A model generated the notes under the pieces. The model was not told where the DNA came from. It searched no databases and saw only the letters and a program-made list of their open reading frames with translations. Of a stretch of DNA of 9,814 bases, positions 1-6,139 are shown piece by piece (the stretch's first letter is position 1; every line of letters starts with the position of its first letter). Origin of the DNA: Candidatus Brevibacterium intestinigallinarum (GTDB taxonomy: Bacteria; Actinomycetota; Actinomycetes; Actinomycetales; Brevibacteriaceae); contig DWZY01000155.1 of the NCBI GenBank assembly GCA_019117325.1, positions 1-9,814 of the forward strand, read 5' to 3'. Made by a program: the position numbers and the translations under genes.

Positions 1-200
1 GGCCAGGCCTCGGCCAGCAGCGGCGCGAGCTGCACGTCCCGTGTCGTGATGCCGAAGTCTGCACCGGCGCTGAACAGGTCCTGCGTGGGATTGATGATGG
101 TGCTGACCTCATCGCCGTCGTCCGTCACGACAGCGATCTCCACCGGTCGAGGACGGAACCGATCGCCCGTGCCGCCCACGGTCAGCACGGACACGTACGC
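1..200 (-). other. Second, degenerate exonuclease-like domain at the C-terminus of the helicase protein (start only)
   Basis: Residues about 708-773 of the helicase protein repeat the pattern of its own N-terminal exonuclease. VLTVGGTG (712-719) lines up with VIDVETTG (34-41); RPVEIAVV with RIVEIAII; INP with INP; GITTRDV with GITDRDV; followed by AP in both. The catalytic D36 and E38 correspond to T714 and G716, so the metal-binding DxE is absent. The domain leaves the window before the remaining catalytic positions can be read. The alignment was made by eye. I infer a non-catalytic copy used for binding or dimerisation. Confidence 0.6.
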
Positions 201-2321
201 CTCGCCCGCCGTGTCCGTCGCCGTCGACCCGGTCGCGAGGTAGCGCCGCACTCTCTGATCCGTCTTGAGATCACGGGGGATCACGTCGCGCTTGAGGACG
301 AGGCCCTCGAGGCTGGTGCACCGCGACAGGGCGACGTACAGCTGTCCGTTCGCGAAGGTGCCGCCCGTGAGGTCGACGACGACGCGGTCCAGTGTCTGGC
401 CCTGGGACTTGTGGATCGTGATCGCCCATGCGAGCTTCAGCGGCAGCTGCTCGAAGGTGCCCACGACCTCGTGGACCAGTGAGCCTCCCTCCACGCGGGG
501 GCGCGTGATCTCCCACCGGTGGGCCTCGACCTGCTCGGTGCGCCCGTTGCGCAGCTGCACGGTGACCTGCGGATCGTCCTCGTCGTCGGAGATCGCGGTG
601 ATACGGCCCAGGGTGCCGTTGACCCAGCGGCCGGCCGGATCGTTGGAGAGCAGCATGACCTGTGCGCCCACGGCCAGGTGCAGCGTCTGGTCGGTGGGGA
701 ATTCGAAGCCGTCCGTGTCGCCGGAGACGAGCGCGGTGAACGCACGCGGCGCATCGGGGAGGCGCTCGAGCATCCGCCTGTTTCGGCTGCCCACGATGCG
801 GTTGGTCGTGGCGAGGGTCAGCCAGAACTCGTCCAGGGGCGGTTCGAAGTCGGGGTCCGTGCGGCTGTTGAGGGCCGCGCGGGCGTCCGTCAGCAGCGTG
901 CCGTCGCGCACGGCGTTGAGCAGCTCCACCATGCGGTCATCGCCCTGCTGACGGAAGACGGTCGTGAGCTCGACCAGCGGGAAGGTCGCCGTGTCGAACG
1001 AGCGGGCGGAGAAGAAGAAGGGCGTGCCGAAGGTCTCGTCGATCCACGTAGCCTCAGCGTCCGTCACGACGGGCGGCAACTGGTAGAGATCGCCCACGAG
1101 CACCAACTGGACACCGCCGAAGGGGGTGCCGGGGTGCGGGCCGAAGCGCTCCAGGGCGGCGGTGAGCGCATCGAACAGGTCGGCGCGCACCATCGATGCC
1201 TCGTCGATGATGAGGGTGTCGAGCTCGCGCAGTGCATCCGCGAAGCGTCGCGGGTAGTAGGCATTGCTGCGGACGTGCTCGGGTGTCACGCCCAGGGGGA
1301 ACGAGAACAGGCGGTGGATCGTGTACCCGTCCACGTTCAGCGCCGCGATGCCGGTGGGCGCGACGGTGATCGTGCTGCGGTCCGTGGAGGTCAGGTAGTG
1401 ACGGATCAGGGTGGACTTGCCGGTGCCCGCCCGTCCGGTGAGGAACAGGTTGTGCCCCGCGTGCAGGTGGTCGAGCGCCTCGCGGAAGTCCGGTGTGATG
1501 GTGATGGACGGGGCCGCGGCCGGTGGCGCCGCGGGCGGGGGCGAATCCGGAGCCGGTGGCGACGCGGGTGGGGGTGCAAACGGAGGCGGTGGTGCAGCCG
1601 GTGCAGGCGGTGTCGGCGCGGAAGCCGTGAGGACCGGCTCCGGTGCCGCGGGCGACTGCGCAGCCGGCTGCGCAGGTCCAGGCCGGACGGAGTGGAGCGC
1701 GTGCGTCGCCGAGCCCTCCATGACCCGTCCTGTGCGCCGGTCCTCCGCCAGGTAGTGCTCGAGGATCGCGACGACCGCGGTGGCGTCGCCCAGCGCGCTG
1801 TGCGCCGCGCCGTTCCTGATCCCCAGAGCACTGCAGCAGTCCGCGAGCGTCCGACGGCGCAGGCGGGGCAGGTACAGCAGGCTGCTCACGAAGGTGCAGA
1901 ACGTGGTGAAGCGCGGCATCGGCCGGGTGGTGCGTGCGAACTCCGCGCGCAGGAAGGCCTCGTCGAACTCGACGTTGTGTGCGACGACGACAAGTCCCTC
2001 GAGGAGTGCACCGATCGCCGGTGCGACATCCGCGAAGCGTGGAGCCTGCGCCACGTCCCGGTCCGTGATCCCATGCACGTGCGAGGCACCCACGGGGCGG
2101 TCGGGGTTGATCCGCGAGGACCAGGAATCCGTCTGCCGACCTTGCTCGTCCGTGCGGATGATCGCGATTTCGACGATGCGTTCGACGTCAGGACGCAGCC
2201 CGGTGGTCTCGACATCGATGACGGCGAACCGCGGGCGAGGAACCGGCGCCTGCGCCGGCGGAGTGGCGGATGGAGCAGCGGCCGTGGCGCGGTGCGAGCG
2301 CACGAAGTCGAACAGGCCCAC
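1..2321 (-). CDS. DEDDh exonuclease / PIF1-like helicase fusion protein (partial, C-terminus beyond window)
   Basis: 773 codons are visible and the frame is still open at base 1. Residues about 31-190 form a DnaQ-type DEDDh 3'-5' exonuclease: DVETTG (D36, E38), HNVEFD (D120), and HSALGD (H174, D179), so all five catalytic positions are present. Residues about 212-272 are a Pro/Ala-rich linker. Residues about 275-700 are an SF1B PIF1/RecD-like DNA helicase with Walker A GRAGTGKST (296-304), Walker B LIIDEAS (370-376), GDLYQLPPV (410-418), FRQ (457-459), AWAITIHKSQGQTLD (631-645) and YVALSRCTS (662-670). From about residue 709 a second exonuclease-like fold begins without its first catalytic acids. 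By family knowledge such a protein would unwind and trim DNA in the cytoplasm; its pathway is unknown. The GTG start is preceded by AAAGGA 5 nt upstream; an in-frame TGA lies shortly before it with no other start between. It follows the methyltransferase on the same strand after about 80 bp, so cotranscription is plausible. Confidence 0.9.
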   Translation of the reverse strand, partial: MGLFDFVRSHRATAAAPSATPPAQAPVPRPRFAVIDVETTGLRPDVERIVEIAIIRTDEQGRQTDSWSSRINPDRPVGASHVHGITDRDVAQAPRFADVAPAIGALLEGLVVVAHNVEFDEAFLRAEFARTTRPMPRFTTFCTFVSSLLYLPRLRRRTLADCCSALGIRNGAAHSALGDATAVVAILEHYLAEDRRTGRVMEGSATHALHSVRPGPAQPAAQSPAAPEPVLTASAPTPPAPAAPPPPFAPPPASPPAPDSPPPAAPPAAAPSITITPDFREALDHLHAGHNLFLTGRAGTGKSTLIRHYLTSTDRSTITVAPTGIAALNVDGYTIHRLFSFPLGVTPEHVRSNAYYPRRFADALRELDTLIIDEASMVRADLFDALTAALERFGPHPGTPFGGVQLVLVGDLYQLPPVVTDAEATWIDETFGTPFFFSARSFDTATFPLVELTTVFRQQGDDRMVELLNAVRDGTLLTDARAALNSRTDPDFEPPLDEFWLTLATTNRIVGSRNRRMLERLPDAPRAFTALVSGDTDGFEFPTDQTLHLAVGAQVMLLSNDPAGRWVNGTLGRITAISDDEDDPQVTVQLRNGRTEQVEAHRWEITRPRVEGGSLVHEVVGTFEQLPLKLAWAITIHKSQGQTLDRVVVDLTGGTFANGQLYVALSRCTSLEGLVLKRDVIPRDLKTDQRVRRYLATGSTATDTAGEAYVSVLTVGGTGDRFRPRPVEIAVVTDDGDEVSTIINPTQDLFSAGADFGITTRDVQLAPLLAEAW

Positions 2322-2326
2322 AGTGG

Positions 2327-2332
2327 TCCTTT
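2327..2332 (-). promoter_or_regulatory. Ribosome binding site of the exonuclease-helicase gene
   Basis: AAAGGA on the minus strand ends 5 nt before the GTG codon at 2321. It supports this GTG as the start, because no ATG, GTG or TTG lies between it and the upstream in-frame stop. Confidence 0.6.
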
Positions 2333-2374
2333 CCCCGCAGGAGATGTGATGCGCCGGATCGTCTCAGATCGGTA

Positions 2375-2396
2375 GGACACAGCCTCGGTCGTGTCC
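2375..2396. terminator. Weak hairpin between methyltransferase and helicase genes
   Basis: GGACAC (2375-2380) and GTGTCC (2391-2396) can form a 6-bp stem with a 10-nt loop, 5 bp after the methyltransferase stop. There is no T-tract on either strand, so it may be a weak or Rho-assisted stop, an RNA processing site, or chance. If it does not terminate, the two genes form one transcript. Confidence 0.25.
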
Positions 2397-2401
2397 GCCG
2401 T

Positions 2402-3727
2402 TCACACGGGAGGCGTCGCACCGCTGGCCAGGGAGCGCACCAGCTCCTCCTGAGTCAGGACCGTGAGGGCGACCGGGTCGCCCCCGGACTCCACGTGCGC
2501 TGCGACCGCCCGGCGGACCCGTTCCGCGCAGAAGGCGGAGATGGTCTCGAAGGTCGGTGCGGCTGCCCTTGCGGGCGGCGGCGGGTCGCCGTCCTCGGGA
2601 TCTGCGGCCTCGGCGGTGGTGTCGGCGGCGTCGTCGCCCGAGGCCGCGGCCGGCATGCTGCGACCTCCCGTCGACGAGTAGTCCTGGCGCAGCGGCTCCG
2701 GCTGCTGCACGAGTATGAAGCGACGGCGGCCGCCGTCGCGCAGGTTTGCCCGGAGCACGGCCTCGGCGGTCGTGCCGGAGCCCGCGAAGAAGTCCATGAT
2801 GAGCGCGTCGGGGTCGTTCCACGTCTGCGACTCGATGAGGACCCGCAGCAGCTCGACGGGCTTGGGGTAGCCGAAGATGCCGCCCAGGCCCAGGCGCTCC
2901 AGGTCTGCGCTGCCCTCCGCGTTCATGACGCGGATGATCGAGTAGAGCTTCGACGTCGCATCCTGGGCGGGGGTGAGCCGGACGACCGCGTGCTTCTGCT
3001 GGCCCGTGGCCGGATCCGGCTCGCCCCACGGGCGCAGCGCGTACTCGCCCGCCGCGATCCGGGCATCGACCTGGGCGAGCTTCTGGGCACCGCGGACGGA
3101 CTCGATGTCCTCGTACATGAGGCGCCGCTCCTCGCCGCGCCGATAGCGGCCGAAGCTCACGCGCAGGACGTCGTCCTCGACCAGCATGCGCTGCCCGTCG
3201 ATCGCCTCGTACCTGGCCGGCGGCTTCTTCTCCGTGACGAACGGACCCACCTGGGATGAGTCCTTGCCCCACACGTGGATGTAGTCGTGGCCGCGGACGA
3301 ACGAGCGCGCATTGCCGCCGCCCTTCGCCCGCTGGTGGATGAGGGTGCCCAGGCTGTTGCGCTCGCCGAAGACGTCGTGGCCCAGGATCTGCGCGTACGC
3401 GGACTCGCGGTCATCGATGTGGAGGAACAGGACGCCGTCCTCGCGCAGCAGGTCGCGGGCCAGCTCCAGCCGGGGCCGCATGAAGTCCAGCCAGTCCGCG
3501 TGCCCCGCCGCACCGCGGCTGAGGCCTGTCGTGCCGAACCGGTCGTGATACGCGTGCGCATTCCCCGTGTTGTACGGCGGATCCAGGTAGATGACTTTGA
3601 CCGTGCCGCGCAGCCGGGGCAACAGAGCCCGCAGGGCGGGCAGGTTGTCGCCCTCGATCAGCAGGCCGGAGGGAGAGCCCGCCGGCAGGAGCGACGGCAG
3701 GGGGTCAGGCGAGGAAGGGGTCAGCAC
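2402..3727 (-). CDS. Site-specific DNA adenine methyltransferase, beta class (type III Mod-like)
   Basis: 441 aa from the GTG at 3727. It would transfer a methyl group from S-adenosylmethionine to adenine in a DNA target. Visible motifs are LLIEGDNL (22-29), catalytic motif IV DPPYNTG (49-55), HIDDRE (103-108), and the SAM-binding motif I MDFFAGSGTTAEAVL (311-325) followed by RFILVQQPEP (336-345). Motif IV before motif I is the beta-class order of type III Mod and related N6-adenine enzymes. Residues about 130-280 should hold the target-recognition domain. A low-complexity Ala/Asp/Pro stretch (about 351-392) separates motif I from the C-terminal FETISAFCAERVRRA helix. At 441 aa it is shorter than typical type III Mod subunits, and no Res subunit is adjacent. 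The frame stays open upstream to 4012 but would overlap the divergent lhgO gene; homology begins only near the chosen GTG, which lacks a clear Shine-Dalgarno sequence. Confidence 0.88.
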   Translation of the reverse strand: MLTPSSPDPLPSLLPAGSPSGLLIEGDNLPALRALLPRLRGTVKVIYLDPPYNTGNAHAYHDRFGTTGLSRGAAGHADWLDFMRPRLELARDLLREDGVLFLHIDDRESAYAQILGHDVFGERNSLGTLIHQRAKGGGNARSFVRGHDYIHVWGKDSSQVGPFVTEKKPPARYEAIDGQRMLVEDDVLRVSFGRYRRGEERRLMYEDIESVRGAQKLAQVDARIAAGEYALRPWGEPDPATGQQKHAVVRLTPAQDATSKLYSIIRVMNAEGSADLERLGLGGIFGYPKPVELLRVLIESQTWNDPDALIMDFFAGSGTTAEAVLRANLRDGGRRRFILVQQPEPLRQDYSSTGGRSMPAAASGDDAADTTAEAADPEDGDPPPPARAAAPTFETISAFCAERVRRAVAAHVESGGDPVALTVLTQEELVRSLASGATPPV

Positions 3728-3733
3728 CGGTCC

Positions 3734-3739
3734 AGTATC
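3734..3739 (-). promoter_or_regulatory. Candidate -10 element for a leaderless methyltransferase mRNA
   Basis: GATACT on the minus strand ends 6 nt before the GTG start, where the -10 of a leaderless transcript would sit. No good Shine-Dalgarno sequence precedes this start. No convincing -35 was found. This is inference from spacing. Confidence 0.3.
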
Positions 3740-3851
3740 CCGGATCGGGTGGTCCTGCTGCCCCGATGCCCAGAGGGTGATCCCGCCCCGGCTCGCGCTG
3801 GACGCCCCCGGACGCACCCTCCGCACCCACCCCGCGCTCATGGTGATCTGG

Positions 3852-3857
3852 GACACT
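3852..3857 (+). promoter_or_regulatory. Candidate -10 element for a leaderless lhgO mRNA
   Basis: GACACT ends 6 nt before the lhgO ATG and is followed by GG, the same arrangement seen before the divergent methyltransferase gene. The match to TANNNT is imperfect and no -35 is evident. Confidence 0.22.
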
Positions 3858-3863
3858 GGCCGC

Positions 3864-5117
3864 ATGAGAGCCACTCCCCAGCGCATCGCCGTCGTGGGCG
3901 GCGGGATCATCGGCACCGCCGTCGCCCGCGAGCTCGCCCTCCGCTTCGACGACGCCACCGTGACCCTGTTCGAGAAGGAATCGTCCCTGGCCGCCCACCA
4001 GACCGGCCACAACTCCGGTGTCGTCCACGCGGGCCTCTACTACGAGCCGGGCTCGCTCAAGGCGCGACTGTGCCGCGAGGGCGTCGAGAAGCTGGTCCGC
4101 TACGCGACGGAGAACGGCATCCCCTACGACGAGTGCGGCAAGCTCGTCGTCGCGCAGAACACGGACGAGGTCGACCGGCTCGAGGCGATCTTCAAGCGGG
4201 CGAAGGCCAACGGCGTGCCCCACGTCCGGCTTCTGGACCGCCACGAGATGCGCGAGGTCGAACCCGGCGTCCGCGGAGTCCTCGCCCTCCACTCGCCGCA
4301 CACCGCGATCATCGACTACGTGACGCTCACGGAGTCCCTGGGCCGCGACCTCGAGGCCGCGGGCGGCGAGATCCGCTACAGCACGGAGGTCGCCCGCCTC
4401 GACACGCTGTCCTCCGAGGTCCGCGTCATGCTCGCGCTGCCCGGCGCGCAGGGCTCGAAGGTCACGGAGCCCGCCGGCACCTTCGACCTCGCGATCACGT
4501 GCGCGGGCCTCCAGGCCGACCGCCTCGCCGTCGCGAGCGGCCTCGAGGAGGACCCCCGGATCGTGCCGTTCTACGGGGACTACTTCGTGGCCTCGGGTCC
4601 GGCCGCCCAGGTGGTCAAGGGCCTCATCTACCCGGTCCCGGACCCCGCCTACCCGTTCCTGGGCGTCCACCTCACCCGCAGCATCGACGGCTCGCTGCTG
4701 CTGGGCCCCAACGCGTTCCTGTCGCTGGGCCGCGAGAAGTACCAGCGGAAGCTGGGACCCCTGGGCGGCGTCGACTTCGGCGATCTGGGCCGCACGCTGG
4801 GCTACGGGGGCTTCTGGAAGTTCGCGTCGCAGAACATGAAGGCGGCCGCACGCGAGGCCCGCACCGCGCTCAGCCCGCAGGCCTTCCTCGCTGAGGCGCA
4901 GAAGTTCGTGCCCGGCCTCGACACGGGCGCAGTCAGCCCCGGCCCGCGCGGCGTCCGCGCCCAGGCCCTCAATCCCGACGGCACCCTGGTCGACGACTTC
5001 GTCATCACCAGCCGAGGCCGCCTCACCCAGGTGCGCAACGCCCCCTCGCCGGGGGCCACCAGTTCGCTGGCGATCGCCCGCCACGTCGTTGACGAGGCAC
5101 TCGCGTCGCTCGACTGA
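3864..5117 (+). CDS. lhgO: L-2-hydroxyglutarate oxidase (FAD-dependent)
   Basis: 417 aa. It oxidises L-2-hydroxyglutarate to 2-oxoglutarate with FAD, passing electrons to oxygen or the respiratory chain, and is normally a peripheral membrane or cytoplasmic enzyme of the DAO family. The N-terminus has the FAD dinucleotide fold IAVVGGGIIG (8-17; G12, G14, G17) with the ribose-binding acid E37 in LFEKES. HQTGHNSGVVHAGLYY (45-60), followed by PGSLKARLC, is the signature of LhgO-type oxidases. SPHTAIIDY follows at mid-protein, and GPRGVRAQ near the C-terminus is the second FAD contact. Length fits the family. The ATG at 3864 lies just before the FAD motif; a second in-frame ATG at 3840 would add 8 residues. 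The gene is divergent from the methyltransferase across about 136 bp. The MHS transporter at 8057 could import a related dicarboxylate, but it is not in the same operon. Confidence 0.92.
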   Translation: MRATPQRIAVVGGGIIGTAVARELALRFDDATVTLFEKESSLAAHQTGHNSGVVHAGLYYEPGSLKARLCREGVEKLVRYATENGIPYDECGKLVVAQNTDEVDRLEAIFKRAKANGVPHVRLLDRHEMREVEPGVRGVLALHSPHTAIIDYVTLTESLGRDLEAAGGEIRYSTEVARLDTLSSEVRVMLALPGAQGSKVTEPAGTFDLAITCAGLQADRLAVASGLEEDPRIVPFYGDYFVASGPAAQVVKGLIYPVPDPAYPFLGVHLTRSIDGSLLLGPNAFLSLGREKYQRKLGPLGGVDFGDLGRTLGYGGFWKFASQNMKAAAREARTALSPQAFLAEAQKFVPGLDTGAVSPGPRGVRAQALNPDGTLVDDFVITSRGRLTQVRNAPSPGATSSLAIARHVVDEALASLD

Positions 5118-5136
5118 CGCCTGGCTCGACTGACGC
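5108..5136 (+). repeat. 13-bp direct repeat spanning the lhgO stop codon
   Basis: GCTCGACTGACGC occurs at 5108-5120 and again at 5124-5136, a 16-bp period. The first copy holds the lhgO stop codon TGA. It looks like a small tandem duplication of the gene end. No function is proposed. Confidence 0.6.
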
Positions 5137-5185
5137 GACGGGGACTGTTGTGCTGCGGCCCGGGTCGGCGCTCCCACGACCACGG

Positions 5186-5275
5186 TGACGTGCGAGTACA
5201 GGCCCGGGAATTCACTGACGTGCGACTACACGCCCGAAAACTCACTGAGGCGTGACTACACGCCTGAGATCGCGC
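5186..5275. repeat. Three tandem units with a 30-bp period downstream of lhgO
   Basis: Units start at 5186, 5216 and 5246. Units 1 and 2 (TGACGTGCGAGTACAGGCCC and TGACGTGCGACTACACGCCC at their starts) agree at 25 of 30 positions. Unit 3 begins TGAGGCGTGACTACACGCCT and keeps the GACTACACGCC core. The third unit is also the left arm of the hairpin described next. No open reading frame of note crosses the array. It resembles an intergenic repeat family rather than coding or CRISPR sequence. Confidence 0.7.
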
Positions 5276-5308
5276 GATCTCAGGCATGCAGTCACACCTC
5301 AGCGAGTT
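5239..5308 (-). terminator. Long hairpin with T-tract, likely terminator of the lipoprotein operon
   Basis: Arms of 33 nt (5239-5271 and 5276-5308) flank a GCGC loop. There are only four mismatches, at C/A or A/C pairs on the plus strand. In RNA from the minus strand all four become G-U wobbles, so the stem is fully paired only in that direction. On the minus strand the stem runs into GAGTTTT. It lies 25 bp beyond the stop of the downstream lipoprotein gene, as expected for its terminator. The stem is much longer than a usual intrinsic terminator, and its left arm is unit 3 of the tandem repeat. Confidence 0.65.
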
Positions 5309-5333
5309 GAGAGCGCGGTCATCCGTCCGCGTC

Positions 5334-6080
5334 TCAATCCAGGTCGAGCTCGTCCTTGGGCAGGCCGGGGAACTGCAGCTCGTACCGGAACAGCTCGCCC
5401 TCGTCCTGGTTGATGCGGACGGTGCCGTAGTACGTGCGCTCGTCCGTCTCGATGTCGCAGATCGTCGAGCCGCTGCCGGCGATCATCGTCGCGTCGTGCG
5501 CGCAGTCGACGCTCGTGACCGGGAGGCCGAACTTGTTGACGAAGAGGTCCTCGATGTCCGCCTCGAGCGCCGCGGTGGGGAACTTCCCGTTGCCGTCCTC
5601 GTCCAGCTCGACCGAGCTGTCACCGGCCAGCGACTCCGTCTTGATCCAGTCCTCGTCGTCCATCTCGGCCCCGTCGTCACCGGCCCCGTCGTCACCGGAC
5701 TCGTCCGTGCCGGTTCCATCAGCGTCGGAGCTGCCCGCGGCCTCGGTCGACGGCTGGGCCTCCGGATCCGCTGCCTCGCCGGTTGGCGCCCCGTCTGTGG
5801 GCTCCTCGGACGAGTCGACCTGCACGCAGCCGGCCTGGTCCGATCCGCATGGCTCATCCGTCCCCGTCCCGGTCCCCGGGAGGAGGCCGCAGCCGGTCAG
5901 AGCCAGCGCACCCGCGACGCAGACGGCGGCGACGAGCCCTCGCGCCGCGCTGATCCGCGGTGCCGTCATGCCAGCGACGGCCGCCGTCGTGCGGACGGCA
6001 GCCGTCGTGGCCGGCGCCAGTCCGACCTCGGCCGCAGCGGCCCAAGTCGTGGTGCGCTCGTCAGCGGAGTGGGATCCCAT
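5334..6080 (-). CDS. Putative lipoprotein with acidic tether and DUF4333-like domain
   Basis: 248 aa from the ATG at 6080, which has AGGAAGG 7 nt upstream. A type II signal peptide is clear: positive n-region (PRISAAR, 41-47), hydrophobic LVAAVCVAGALA, and lipobox LTGC with C64. Starting at the internal ATG (5969, residue 38) gives an ideal 26-residue signal peptide but lacks a good ribosome site. After the lipobox come CGSDQAGC (C78, C85), then an Asp/Glu/Gly/Ser/Thr-rich tether (about 88-145). DEDGNGKFP (160-168) resembles the first half of an EF-hand loop. The C-terminal domain (about 170-238) carries VDC and STICDI (C193, C208, likely disulfide) and matches by eye the actinobacterial DUF4333 pattern. 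It is expected on the outer face of the membrane. It follows a related lipoprotein gene with a 59-bp gap, forming a two-gene operon. Its function is unknown. Confidence 0.8.
   Translation of the reverse strand: MGSHSADERTTTWAAAAEVGLAPATTAAVRTTAAVAGMTAPRISAARGLVAAVCVAGALALTGCGLLPGTGTGTDEPCGSDQAGCVQVDSSEEPTDGAPTGEAADPEAQPSTEAAGSSDADGTGTDESGDDGAGDDGAEMDDEDWIKTESLAGDSSVELDEDGNGKFPTAALEADIEDLFVNKFGLPVTSVDCAHDATMIAGSGSTICDIETDERTYYGTVRINQDEGELFRYELQFPGLPKDELDLD
5667..5696. repeat. Perfect 15-bp tandem duplication inside the lipoprotein tether
   Basis: GGCCCCGTCGTCACC occurs twice back to back (5667-5681, 5682-5696) and encodes the repeated GDDGA residues of the acidic tether. The unit is a multiple of three, so copy-number change would keep the frame and alter tether length. 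Confidence 0.75.
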
Positions 6081-6087
6081 GTCGTGT

Positions 6088-6094
6088 CCTTCCT
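6088..6094 (-). promoter_or_regulatory. Ribosome binding site deciding the lipoprotein start at 6080
   Basis: AGGAAGG on the minus strand, 7 nt before the ATG at 6080. It favours this start over the internal ATG at 5969, although the internal start gives the more typical signal peptide. Confidence 0.65.
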
Positions 6095-6139
6095 GTGATC
6101 CGCGCGGTCGCGGATGTGGAGTCCTCTGGTGCCAGGTCC

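Noticed and set aside
519..2375. A 618-codon open frame on the plus strand
   Set aside because: It is antisense to the exonuclease-helicase, whose motifs are unmistakable. The translation is Arg/Gly/Val-rich low-complexity sequence with no family motif, a usual GC-rich shadow.
2402..3727. Complete type III restriction-modification system
   Set aside because: Only the Mod-like gene is present. The neighbouring helicase is PIF1/RecD-like with a DEDDh exonuclease, not a Res subunit.
3728..4012. Upstream extension of the methyltransferase to an ATG at 4012
   Set aside because: It would overlap the lhgO coding region by about 150 bp and adds residues unrelated to methyltransferases.
3275..4894. 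A 539-codon plus-strand open frame overlapping the methyltransferase and lhgO
   Set aside because: It crosses two well-supported genes and encodes an Arg/Pro/Gly-rich product with no recognisable domain.
3705..5183. A 492-codon minus-strand open frame opposite lhgO
   Set aside because: It is the complement of lhgO in a GC-rich frame; no motifs and composition unlike a folded protein.
5186..5308. CRISPR array
   Set aside because: The units are contiguous with no spacers, only three copies, diverged, and merge into a palindrome.
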